This document shows positions 7,372-16,100 of a stretch of DNA of 21,547 nt, piece by piece; the first letter of the stretch is position 1, and the number at the start of each line of letters is the position of its first letter. The translations under genes were made by a program, and so were the position numbers. The notes under the pieces were generated by a model. That model was not told where the DNA came from. It saw only the letters and a program-made list of their open reading frames with translations, and made no database searches. This DNA is from DAISIK01 sp036822055 (GTDB taxonomy: Bacteria > Verrucomicrobiota > Verrucomicrobiia > Opitutales > Puniceicoccaceae): NCBI GenBank assembly GCA_036822055.1, contig DAISIK010000042.1, positions 1 through 21,547 on the forward strand. The letters run 5' to 3'.

Positions 7372-8454
7372 ATGATTCGCCCCGGCAATTTCATCCTGAC
7401 AGGGTTTGAGGGATCATCCCCCTCAAGCGAGCTCGAGTCGTTTGTCCGCAGTCAACGGCCAGCCGGCTTCATCTTCTTCGCCCGAAACATCGCCGCCACC
7501 CGCAAGGAGGTCTTCCGCCTCAACCAATGGTTTGTCGATCTCTACCAAAGCCTCGACGAGCTTCCACCCATCCTTGCCATCGACCACGAGGGGGGTCGTA
7601 TCCATCGCCTCGGTACGCTGGCCACCAACTACCCGCTTCCCGGAGACCTTTCGGAAAGCGCAATGGCCGAGGTGGGCCGGATTGGACACCAACAGGGTCG
7701 GGAACTCTTTGCCCTCGGCTTCAACCTAGCCTTCGGTCCCGTCTACGACATCTCCAGCAGCAACGGAAAGGCTACCGCCCTTCAAGCTCGCTCATGGTCG
7801 AGCGATCCCCTCATCGCCACTAGCCGGGCGGAGGCCGTTCGCTCGGGTCTTGAGCAAGCCGGCCTGCTCACTTGCCCTAAACACTTCCCCGGTTACGGCT
7901 GCACCCGCCTTGATCCCCATATCGGGCTTTCTCACGTCAACACCAACGTGGATCAATGGCGTCATGCCGACGGCTTCCCCTTCGAAAGTGCCATCCACAG
8001 TGGAATCCGTGCCCTGATGACCGCCCACCTGACCTTCGATGCCATCGATCCCAAGTTTCCCGCATCCCTCTCCCCGATCTGGAGCGACATCCTCCGCGAG
8101 GAACTCGGTTTCTCTGGCGTCATTGTTCCTGATGATCTTTGCATGGGTGCCCTTCAGGAGTGGGCTACCTCTCCGGCAGCCCTCGCCGTTCGTGCCTTCG
8201 AAGCGGGCGCCGATCTCGCCCTGATCGGGCATCCAGAATCCCTCGAAGCACTCGAAGGAGAGATCCAGTCCCTCGCATCATCCATCGCGTCGAGTACCAG
8301 ACTCAAAAAAAACCTCGATCTATCTCACCAGCGCCTAAGAACCCTCCGAAAATGTCTTGCCAGCTCAAGATGCTCCCCCGATTCCCGCATCTTTGAGGAA
8401 AGCGAGCTTCTCCTAAAGGAAATCCTTCACTCCGTCCAACCTGCCTTCCTATAG
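7372..8454 (+). CDS. nagZ: NagZ-like beta-N-acetylhexosaminidase (GH3)
   Basis: From the ATG at 7372 the protein has 360 residues, near the usual NagZ length; a TTG at 7360 would add four. In numbering from that TTG, the GH3 landmarks are DHEGGRIHRL (75-84), KHFPGYG (174-180), the Asp-Xaa-His pair Asp185/His187 that acts as general acid/base in NagZ, and the nucleophile Asp258 in VIVPDDLCMGAL. NagZ removes GlcNAc from 1,6-anhydro-muropeptides in the cytoplasm during cell-wall recycling, and no signal peptide is seen here. One oddity is Tyr179, where NagZ proteins usually have His in KHFPGHG. The stop is 7 nt before the M42 peptidase start, so the two are co-transcribed. The last 50 residues are less conserved. 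Confidence 0.88.
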   Translation: MIRPGNFILTGFEGSSPSSELESFVRSQRPAGFIFFARNIAATRKEVFRLNQWFVDLYQSLDELPPILAIDHEGGRIHRLGTLATNYPLPGDLSESAMAEVGRIGHQQGRELFALGFNLAFGPVYDISSSNGKATALQARSWSSDPLIATSRAEAVRSGLEQAGLLTCPKHFPGYGCTRLDPHIGLSHVNTNVDQWRHADGFPFESAIHSGIRALMTAHLTFDAIDPKFPASLSPIWSDILREELGFSGVIVPDDLCMGALQEWATSPAALAVRAFEAGADLALIGHPESLEALEGEIQSLASSIASSTRLKKNLDLSHQRLRTLRKCLASSRCSPDSRIFEESELLLKEILHSVQPAFL

Positions 8455-8461
8455 TGGTCGG

Positions 8462-9661
8462 GTGATCGATACCGATTATATCTCAGACTTCCTTCTTCGA
8501 CTCCTTCGCATCCATAGCCCCTCAGGCTACACCGATCCGGTCGTTCGCCTCGTCAGTGACGAGCTGCAGAAGCTCGGTGTTCACTTTGAGCTAACCCGCA
8601 GAGGAGCCATCCGTGCCACCCTTCCAGGCTCCAGGGAGGGTCCCGGCCGGGCCGTCGTCACCCACCTCGACACCCTCGGCGCCATGGTCAAGCGCCTCAA
8701 AACAAACGGTCGGCTCGAGATCGTTCCCGTCGGCACTTGGTCCTCCCGCTTCGCCGAAGGTGCCAGGGTCTCCGTCTTTACCGACGATAACATCATCCGT
8801 GGCACCATTCTCCCGCTCAAAGCATCCGGCCATATTTTCAACGAGGCCGTTGATAATCAACCGTCCAGCTGGGAACATCTGGAAATTCGCCTCGACGAGG
8901 TAGTGTCCTGCCGACGAGACCTCGAGGATCTCGGTCTTCGGGTCGGCGACTTCGTCGGCGTCGACAGTCAGGCAGAGAAACTTGCCAACGGCTTCATCAA
9001 CGCCCGCCACCTCGATGACAAGGCCGGAGTCGCCGCAGTCCTCGGGGTCATTGAGGCGTGCCAGCGCGAAAAGATTAGCCTTCCTGTCGATTGCCACCCC
9101 CTCTTCACCATTTCCGAAGAAGTCGGCTCGGGAGCCTCTGCAGTGCTCCAGGGCGACATCGCCGAGATGGTCTCCGTCGACAACGGGACGGTCGGTCCCG
9201 GTCAAAATTCCCGAGAGTTCGGCGTTACCATTGCCATGGCCGACTCGACCGGACCTTTCGACTACCACCTCACCCATCAACTCATCGCCCTCTGCCAGGA
9301 CAATCGCATCCCCGTCGCCCGCGATGTCTTCAAATTCTATCGTTGCGATAGCGCCTCCGCTGTGGACGCCGGCAATGACATTCGCACCGCCCTCGTCTGC
9401 TTCGGAGTAGACAGTTCCCACGGCTACGAACGTACCCATTTTGATGCCATCCACTCAGTTGCCGCTCTCCTTCTCTCCTACCTCCAAAGCCCTCTCCTCT
9501 ACGATCGTCAGGATCAGCTCAACAGCCTGGAAACCTTCCCGGAAACCCGCACCGTTGAGGTAAAATCTTTCGTTCAGGAGGGGTCAGCTCGCCTGGCCCA
9601 GGACCTTCCTCTCAACCATCGGGAAGAAGCCCAGGCCGATCCAGACGATCTGAAAGGTTAA
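8462..9661 (+). CDS. M42 family metallopeptidase, NAGGN-osmolyte-type
   Basis: The 399-residue protein has the full di-metal set of M42/M20-like peptidases: His68 in VVTHLDTLG, bridging Asp185 in RHLDDKAG, Glu219/Glu220 in TISEEVGSG, Asp240 in VSVDNGT and His320/His326 in SSHGYERTH. Blocks such as RLEIVPVGTWSSRFAEGA and LPLKASGH are, as I recall them, typical of the peptidase found in the trio making the osmolyte N-acetylglutaminylglutamine amide. The other two genes of that trio (asparagine-synthetase-like and acetyltransferase/ligase) are not in the window. It should be a cytoplasmic aminopeptidase-like enzyme. The start is GTG, 7 nt after the nagZ stop. The last 40 residues are a charged tail. 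Confidence 0.9.
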   Translation: MIDTDYISDFLLRLLRIHSPSGYTDPVVRLVSDELQKLGVHFELTRRGAIRATLPGSREGPGRAVVTHLDTLGAMVKRLKTNGRLEIVPVGTWSSRFAEGARVSVFTDDNIIRGTILPLKASGHIFNEAVDNQPSSWEHLEIRLDEVVSCRRDLEDLGLRVGDFVGVDSQAEKLANGFINARHLDDKAGVAAVLGVIEACQREKISLPVDCHPLFTISEEVGSGASAVLQGDIAEMVSVDNGTVGPGQNSREFGVTIAMADSTGPFDYHLTHQLIALCQDNRIPVARDVFKFYRCDSASAVDAGNDIRTALVCFGVDSSHGYERTHFDAIHSVAALLLSYLQSPLLYDRQDQLNSLETFPETRTVEVKSFVQEGSARLAQDLPLNHREEAQADPDDLKG

Positions 9662-9673
9662 AACCGCTCCAGC

Positions 9674-11377
9674 ATGAAACAACCTCGTTCGTCTTCACGT
9701 CCCCCACTCGTTGGCGACCTCTTTCATCGCTTTCGCACCAATAGCCTGCGCAGCGACCTTCTCGGCGGAGCTACCACTGCCGTCATCTCCTTGCCCCTGG
9801 CCCTCGCCTTCGGCGTGGCCTCCGGTGCCGGAGCAGCCGCCGGCATCTATGGAGCCGTCATCGTCGGTCTCTTCGCCGCCATCTTTGGCGGCACCCGGAC
9901 CCTCATTTCAGAACCCACTGGTCCAATGACCGTCATCATGACGGCCGTCGTCACTTCGATGATCGCCCAGGATCCCGAGCACGGGCTTTCAGCCGCCTTC
10001 GCCGTGGTCATCGTCGCTGGCCTTACCCAGATCCTCTTCGGCGTCCTCCGCCTCGGTAAGTACATTACCTTGATGCCGTACAGTGTCATCTCCGGTTTCA
10101 TGTCCGGGATCGGGATTCTCCTCATCCTCATGCAACTGGCTCCCCTGCTCGGGCAAGCCCCTCCCCCCGGCGGGTCAATCGGTGTACTCACCGAGCTTCC
10201 AAGGATTCTCAGCGGCATTCTCTGGCAGGAGGCGCTCCTCTCCGGGATCGCTCTCCTCTGCCTTTTTGCCGTGCCCAAAAAGGTCCGGCGTACCGTCCCG
10301 CCCCATCTCATTGCCCTCCTCCTCGGCACCCTTGTCGCCGTGCTCTTCTTTGCCGATTCAGATCTCCGCAGAATCGGAGAGATTCCCATGGGATTGCCAT
10401 CCTTCAACTTCCCTTCCTTCTCACTCCTTCAGCTCTCCACCATCATGGTCGATGGTATCATCCTCGGAGTCCTCGGCTGCATCGACACCCTCCTCACCGC
10501 GATGATCGCCGACAGCCTTACCCGGGATCAGCACGATTCCGACCGGGAACTTTTTGGCCAGGGGATCGCCAATACAGTGGCCGGCTTCTTCGGAGGACTC
10601 CCCGGAGCTGGCGCCACCATGGGCACCGTCGTCAATATCCAGATCGGTGCACGGTCTCCCATCGCCGCCGTGGTCCGCTCGATCATCCTCCTCTCCGTCC
10701 TCCTCGCCATCGCACCGTATCTCGCCAACGTTCCGCTCGCTGTTCTAGCGGCCATCGCCTTCAAGGTCGGGCTCGACATTCTGGATTGGAGCTTTCTCAA
10801 ACGCGCCCATCGGGTTTCCCTTACTGCCACCTCCATCATGTACGGAGTTATGGCCATCACCGTTCTGGTCGATCTCCTCGTCGCGGTCGGTCTCGGTGTC
10901 TTTATCGCCAATATCCTGACCATCGAAAAACTGAGCCGCTTCCAGTCCTCAGGTATCCGTGCTATGGATACGTCAGACGCCGAGCTCCCCCTCAGCGATG
11001 AGGAAAAAACCCTCTTTCAGAAGGCCAATGGCAAGGTCGTTCTCCTCCACCTGAGCGGGCCGATGATTTTCGGAGTCGCCAAGGCAATCTCCCGGGAACA
11101 ATCGGCCGTCAAAAATGCTCGCGTTCTCATCCTTGATCTCACTGAGGTGCCCTTCCTCTCTACCACCGTCCTGCTCGCTTTGGAAAACGTTATTCTCGAC
11201 GCCCTCAACCGCAGGCTTCCCGTCTTCGTGGCCACCTCCGGGGGAGAGACCAAGGGTCGCCTCGAACGCCTTGAACTCACCGACGCGGCCGGAGCGGTTT
11301 TCGTTGAGACGCGCCTCCAGGCCCTTCAACAAGCCCTCGTCGCCCTTGAGGACAAATCCGCCATCCCATGCCCCTGA
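9674..11377 (+). CDS. SulP/SLC26-type anion transporter with C-terminal STAS domain
   Basis: The 567-residue protein begins with a short cytoplasmic part and then about 10-14 membrane segments from about residue 30 to 425. The conserved SulP opening (LLGGATTAVISLPLALAFG) and the ISEPTGPMTV region are present. A STAS domain follows at about 450-560 (VVLLHLSGPMIFGVAKAI, then VLILDLTEVPFLSTTVLLAL). The loop that usually reads D-S-T/S-G is S-T-T-V here, so the typical STAS phospho-site is not obvious. Substrates in this family include sulfate, bicarbonate and dicarboxylates. The N-terminal part resembles BicA-like bicarbonate carriers, but that is only a guess. It starts 12 nt after the M42 gene and overlaps the next gene by 10 nt, so it is in the same operon. 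Confidence 0.9.
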   Translation: MKQPRSSSRPPLVGDLFHRFRTNSLRSDLLGGATTAVISLPLALAFGVASGAGAAAGIYGAVIVGLFAAIFGGTRTLISEPTGPMTVIMTAVVTSMIAQDPEHGLSAAFAVVIVAGLTQILFGVLRLGKYITLMPYSVISGFMSGIGILLILMQLAPLLGQAPPPGGSIGVLTELPRILSGILWQEALLSGIALLCLFAVPKKVRRTVPPHLIALLLGTLVAVLFFADSDLRRIGEIPMGLPSFNFPSFSLLQLSTIMVDGIILGVLGCIDTLLTAMIADSLTRDQHDSDRELFGQGIANTVAGFFGGLPGAGATMGTVVNIQIGARSPIAAVVRSIILLSVLLAIAPYLANVPLAVLAAIAFKVGLDILDWSFLKRAHRVSLTATSIMYGVMAITVLVDLLVAVGLGVFIANILTIEKLSRFQSSGIRAMDTSDAELPLSDEEKTLFQKANGKVVLLHLSGPMIFGVAKAISREQSAVKNARVLILDLTEVPFLSTTVLLALENVILDALNRRLPVFVATSGGETKGRLERLELTDAAGAVFVETRLQALQQALVALEDKSAIPCP

Positions 11378-12204
11378 CCGATCCCTTCGGCCCGATCCCA
11401 CCCCTTCTCGAAACCTCTGATCTGGATCAGGCCCTCTTGTATCAAGATTCGCACTACTACGTCTTCGACAAACCGGGCTGGATCGTTTGCCATCCCTCCA
11501 AAAACGGCCCCCTCTCCAGCCTTGCCGGTGCCGTGCGCGAAGTCTACCAACAGGAACGGGTGCACCTCGTCTCCAGACTTGATCGGGAGACCAGCGGTCT
11601 CGTCATTTTTGCCCGGCACCGCCTCGCTGCCCGGCACGCTCAGATGGCCTTTGAACAGCAGGCCGTCCAAAAGACCTACCTCTGCCTGCTCGAAGGGTGC
11701 CTAACCGAGAATCTGCGGATTGACCTTCCCCTCGGCGAAGATCCCAACGGCCCGGTTCGGAGCAAAATGCGCCCCCTTCCTCATGGCGGTGGCCAAGCCG
11801 CACGGACCGAGTTTCTGCCAATCTCTCACGGTCAACGCTTCACCCTCTGCCAGGCTCTACCCACTTTCGGACGCAAGCATCAGATCCGGGCCCATGCCGC
11901 CGCCGCCGGGTATCCAGTAGCCGGCGACAAACTCTACGGCCCGGACCCCCACCTTTTTCTTGAGTTTGCCAGCTCCGGCTGGAATGAGACCCTCGCCTCC
12001 CAGCTCCCCTTGAAACGGCACGCCCTCCACTGTTTCGCCCTTCGCTCAGAGATACCAACCTTCACTTGTAACCTGCAGGCTCCCTTTCCACAAGACTGGC
12101 TCGATCTGATCCTTCAAGATCAACTCATTTTGCCCGGGCATCTACTCCAAACCCCGAACTCGCAGCTAATCCATTTCAGCCGCCCACTTGGATCGGAGAC
12201 CTGA
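11368..12204 (+). CDS. RluA-family RNA pseudouridine synthase
   Basis: The 278-residue protein has the RluA catalytic motif RLDRETSGLVIFAR with catalytic Asp72. An earlier DKPGWIVCHPS block, a KTYLCLLEG strand, and a GRKHQIRAHAAAAGYPVAGDKLYG block are all typical. No S4 domain is visible, so it belongs to the shorter RluA/TruC/RluE-like forms. It isomerises selected uridines in rRNA or tRNA; the exact target cannot be told from sequence. The residue before the RLD motif is Ser where His is common. Its ATG overlaps the end of the SulP gene by 10 nt. The gene ends 50 bp from the convergent lipoprotein gene, with no clear terminator between. Confidence 0.92.
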   Translation: MPLTDPFGPIPPLLETSDLDQALLYQDSHYYVFDKPGWIVCHPSKNGPLSSLAGAVREVYQQERVHLVSRLDRETSGLVIFARHRLAARHAQMAFEQQAVQKTYLCLLEGCLTENLRIDLPLGEDPNGPVRSKMRPLPHGGGQAARTEFLPISHGQRFTLCQALPTFGRKHQIRAHAAAAGYPVAGDKLYGPDPHLFLEFASSGWNETLASQLPLKRHALHCFALRSEIPTFTCNLQAPFPQDWLDLILQDQLILPGHLLQTPNSQLIHFSRPLGSET

Positions 12205-12254
12205 ATACCAATTACCCTGCCCAGCTTCGGACGCCGGTCAGTCTGCTTTCCGGG

Positions 12255-13070
12255 TCAATTTCCCAAGGGCATCCATTTATCAACCAACTCCGGAATCATC
12301 CCCGATGCGGTTTGGGTATCGATAAAACGGTTCGCCTCCGCAAAGAGCCATAGGTTTTCACGCTTTACTACCCAGGCCAGGTATTCCTCAGTAAAGAAGA
12401 ATTCGAGGGTCTTGAGCCTACCTCCCGGCTGTTTGGCTGCCAGCCACCACAGGATCGGAGCCTCGTGAACAAACATATCAATCCTGCCCCCGTTCAAAGC
12501 CTCAATCCCCGTCTCCAGCCGATCAAATCGCACCACCGAGGCTCCATTCAAGGAACGTTCAACGAATCGAGCTCCCACCGACCCAGCCATCACACCAACG
12601 CTTCCCCTAAATGAGATTCCATCCTCAGAAACTGAAAAGCCGTCCACTACCGCTTCCTCGCGATCTCGCCGGACCATGGCGATTTGTCCCACCCTCAAAT
12701 AGGGATAGGTAAACTCGAAATCAGCCAGAGGCTGGGGCGGGATCTTCATCCCAGCCATCACGATATCCACCTGACCCCGTGACAGAGCGTTCGTCAGGTC
12801 CGAGGAGGGCAGTTGAACAAAGACTGGCTCACGCTGTAAGCTGGCCGCAAACGCCCGTCCCATATCGATCTCCAATCCCACCAGATTGCGATTTTCCCGG
12901 AAGGACATGGGTGGTCGGTCGTCGGAGATTCCTATCCGCAACACGGTGGGGACCTCACTTTCCGACCCTGGACCCTCGGTTTTGGTCACACAACCAGAGA
13001 TCAGTAGCAGAGGAATCCATCCAATCGAAAGTGCGAAACGGAAAAATGGACGCGAAAGGGGTGACACCAT
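12255..13070 (-). CDS. SBP_bac_3 family solute-binding lipoprotein
   Basis: From the ATG at 13070 the protein has 271 residues. It starts MVSPLSRPFFRFALSIGW and carries a lipobox LLISGC with Cys27. An amino-acid-binding type periplasmic protein of family 3 follows (LRIGISDDRPPMSFR, VGLEIDMGRAFAAS, GQVDIVMAGM, FTYPYLRVGQIAMV, GGRIDMFVHEAP). It would be an acylated, envelope-anchored ligand binder for an amino acid or similar small molecule. A longer frame begins at 13139, but AAGGA at 13075-13079 and the correctly placed lipobox support 13070. No ABC permease or ATPase genes are present. It lies 31 bp downstream of the giant MscS channel gene, on the same strand. Confidence 0.88.
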   Translation of the reverse strand: MVSPLSRPFFRFALSIGWIPLLLISGCVTKTEGPGSESEVPTVLRIGISDDRPPMSFRENRNLVGLEIDMGRAFAASLQREPVFVQLPSSDLTNALSRGQVDIVMAGMKIPPQPLADFEFTYPYLRVGQIAMVRRDREEAVVDGFSVSEDGISFRGSVGVMAGSVGARFVERSLNGASVVRFDRLETGIEALNGGRIDMFVHEAPILWWLAAKQPGGRLKTLEFFFTEEYLAWVVKRENLWLFAEANRFIDTQTASGMIPELVDKWMPLGN

Positions 13071-13074
13071 CTTA

Positions 13075-13079
13075 TCCTT
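13075..13079 (-). promoter_or_regulatory. Ribosome binding site that fixes the lipoprotein start
   Basis: AAGGA on the minus strand is four bases before the ATG at 13070. It is one of the clearest ribosome sites in the window. It rules in the shorter start, which places the lipobox cysteine at residue 27, as expected for a lipoprotein. Confidence 0.6.
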
Positions 13080-13101
13080 AAAACCGCCCCACACGCTGAG
13101 G

Positions 13102-16100
13102 TCAACGCTCCCCGCCGATCGAGGCATTAGCTCCTGCACCCTCCGGAGGCAGTCCCCGGTGGTGAATGTCGAGCTGAGGAAAGGCTATTTCGATCCCCTC
13201 CTCGGCGAATCGCTCGTGAATGGTGTGATGCAGATTCGTGATCGTCGCGATCCGGTTATCCAGGTTCCTCAAATAGCAACGAAGCATCAGATTGAGGCTG
13301 CTGTCGCCGAAAGCTTCGAAACTCAAAAGTGGACTCGGATCATCGAGAACATTCGAGTCCTGCTGCGCTACCTCACGCATGATTTCGAGAGCTCTCCGGG
13401 TATCCGTCCCGTAGGCAACCCCCACTGGAACCATGATTCGGTTCACCGAATCCGATAGAGTCCAGTTCAAGAGCCGCCCTGTGATCAGTTCCTTGTTGGG
13501 AATCAACATCTCTTGTTTATCCCAGTTCAGTACCGTCACCGCGCGTATCTTGATTTTCGTTACAACCCCGGTTGTATCGCCGATCGTTACAATGTCTCCC
13601 ACCCTGATCGGTCGCTCAAAGAGGAGGATGATGCCGCTCACAAAGTTGGCCACAATCTCCTGCAGTCCAAAACCCAGCCCCACCCCGAGAGCGGCCACCA
13701 GCCACTGCACGCTCTGCCATCGAAAACCTATCTCCTGCAAGGCCAGGACAATCCCAACCCCCACGATTACATAGCGGGTCAAGGTCATCACGGCGTAGCG
13801 GATTCCCCGGTCAAGGGACGGGGAACTCAAAATCGTGATCTCGAGCAGCGAAGGCAGATTGGCCGTCAGGATGACCGTGATCCCCACCACGATTCCAGCT
13901 ACCAAAATATCTGCCAGGGTCAGGGCCGCTCGGGTCTCTACCCCTTCCACTAAAACCATCTTCTTCAACGGCAAATCAACTCGACCGAGAAGATCAAAGA
14001 TCGGGATTAGATTCGCCCAGAGCATCCAGAGAGACGCCACTACTGAAACGAAAACCAAAGCCGAGACAAGGCGCTTCGCCCGCTCTCCAAGTTGTTTGAA
14101 ATTCACTTCTGGCTCCTCAATCACCAAAGCTCCCATCTCGCCACCTTCGGAAGATTTTTTATTCGCAAGGTCTGCGTTCTTTTGCCGTGCCTGTTCCAGC
14201 TTTTCCAACGAACGCTGAAAGCGAAGTCGTCTCTCAGACAGGGTAAGATAGCGAAGAACGATCCCTTCGATGACAAAAATTCCCGCCACCACCATCCCGC
14301 TCATCACCAATTGGCGCAGCAAAAGACCGGTCGTAAACACATAACCCTGGCTCAATAGCCAGCAGACCACCAGGAAAGTTGCGATTAACAGAAGCCTCCA
14401 AAACTTTCCCCAACGGATGAGGATTGATGCCGCGCCCGGGCCCTTCGCCCAATCCGAACCCCTCCGCACCATCATCCAGCCAAAGGCGACAATCACCACC
14501 GCCCGCATCAAAAGGAGCCCCCGGTTCTCAGGTGCGTCGTTCCAGGACACCGGAATGCTCGAGCCATAGGTGAAAAATAAAAGCACCGGCACCAAGACCG
14601 AGAACCAGCGAAGGCAGGCTCGGTAGTGCCGTCCCCAAGCTTCCGACCACCGAAAATGCCCCACCCCCAAGCCATAACGATTCCCAATATCGTAGAGAAA
14701 CAGGAGTCCAAAAAAGTTTAGAGCCGCCAACCGAAAGGTCGCACCATCACCCTCGGCAAGATCAACCCCCCAGGCCCCGTCGTTCAAAACCCCCACCGAA
14801 TAGAGAAGCAAAGGCAGCGGGGTAACCCGGATTAAATGGATTACCAAAGCCTTGAAAGTGTGGCTCATCCGGTCCTCCCGAATCCTCCGAGTTTTTTGGC
14901 TGAGCGATTCCAGCTCCCGTCTCAGCTTGGACCAGAAAACCAGCGACCCGATACCCAACATCACCAAAAGGAGGAAAAAAGGCCTTTGCTGGCGATAAGC
15001 TTGTGTGACGGAGTGCCAGCGTTTTACAGACAGATCCGAAAGAAGCTCCCCAGTCTTCACCGGCAGAGTAAGCGAACTCCTCCAGTCCAATCGAGGCGCT
15101 GTCCGTGCACCGATCAGCCAAACCTCCACGGTATTGCGGAGCCTTTCTTCAGACTCTCCCAAGGACCTTTCGGCGCTCCGCAAGCGAACGAGCAACGGAC
15201 CGTAGCGGTTGTATAGGACTCGAAGATCTTCCAGAGCCTTAACCCTCGCTGCCACCAGCTCGATTTCCACCTCACTCTTTGGTTCAGCCGGAGGTTTTAC
15301 CATCGAATCAAGGCCGTAGCTGAGCTGGGTTTGCCGCTCCGTAACTTCGCCGATCGCGTTGGAAGCAAATGGAGCTCTACGCCGGTCCTTGCTCCTTTCA
15401 ATCAAGGCAGCGCGCCTCACCAAAAGCAGCCTCCCGCCTGCCACGGTATTGCTCCCCAACTCCATCCGTCGAGAAAGCGCTTCAAATTCCCCGTTTAATT
15501 CCTCAACCTCCTTTTCGACCTCGGCCAGGCGCGCACTGGCCTTCATTTCCGCACCAATAATTCTCGCGATTTCGTCCGTTAAGATCGCCGTCTCAGCAGC
15601 AAAGGAAGCCCAGCCGGCCCCCAAGGCTCTACTTTCAGCCTCTGCTCGCAGACTTTCCTGCAGCCGGATTTCCGCTTCGAGCTTACGCTGCTCCTGAACC
15701 AGTCCGTTCACCTCCGCAATCAACCGCTCCAGAGATTCTAACTTTTTTCGCTCTAAAGAAAGATTGGCACGCGACTCCCGCTCCAGCTGTTCATAATATT
15801 CCCATTGAAATCGATAGAAGGATAGTTCCGCCTCCAAGGCCAATGCTCGAGTCGTTTTGGAAAAGGCTAAAACCCTTTCTCCCAATTCGAGATCTTCATG
15901 AGCCTGCTCCTCCATTCCCAGATCAAGGCTCTGGAGCTGCCGGCTAATTTCCCGTTGCCGCTCATCGCTCACGGTTGGGATCTCGAAAACTTTACTTTCC
16001 CTCGCTTCAGCTTCTCGGACCCTCTGAACCAACTGCTCCCGCTCTTTTTCCAACTGCCTCAGAATCCCCTGCAGCCCCGTTAGGTCCACCCGCTCAATCG

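Noticed and set aside
8591..9454. 287-codon minus-strand frame opposite the M42 peptidase
   Set aside because: It is a shadow of a well-supported enzyme gene, with low-complexity Gly/Glu/Asp composition.
12205..12254. Bidirectional terminator between the RluA-type gene and the lipoprotein gene
   Set aside because: No stable stem followed by a T-run is visible on either strand.
13071..13139. N-terminal extension of the solute-binding lipoprotein
   Set aside because: It overlaps the channel gene, while AAGGA and the lipobox position support the start at 13070.
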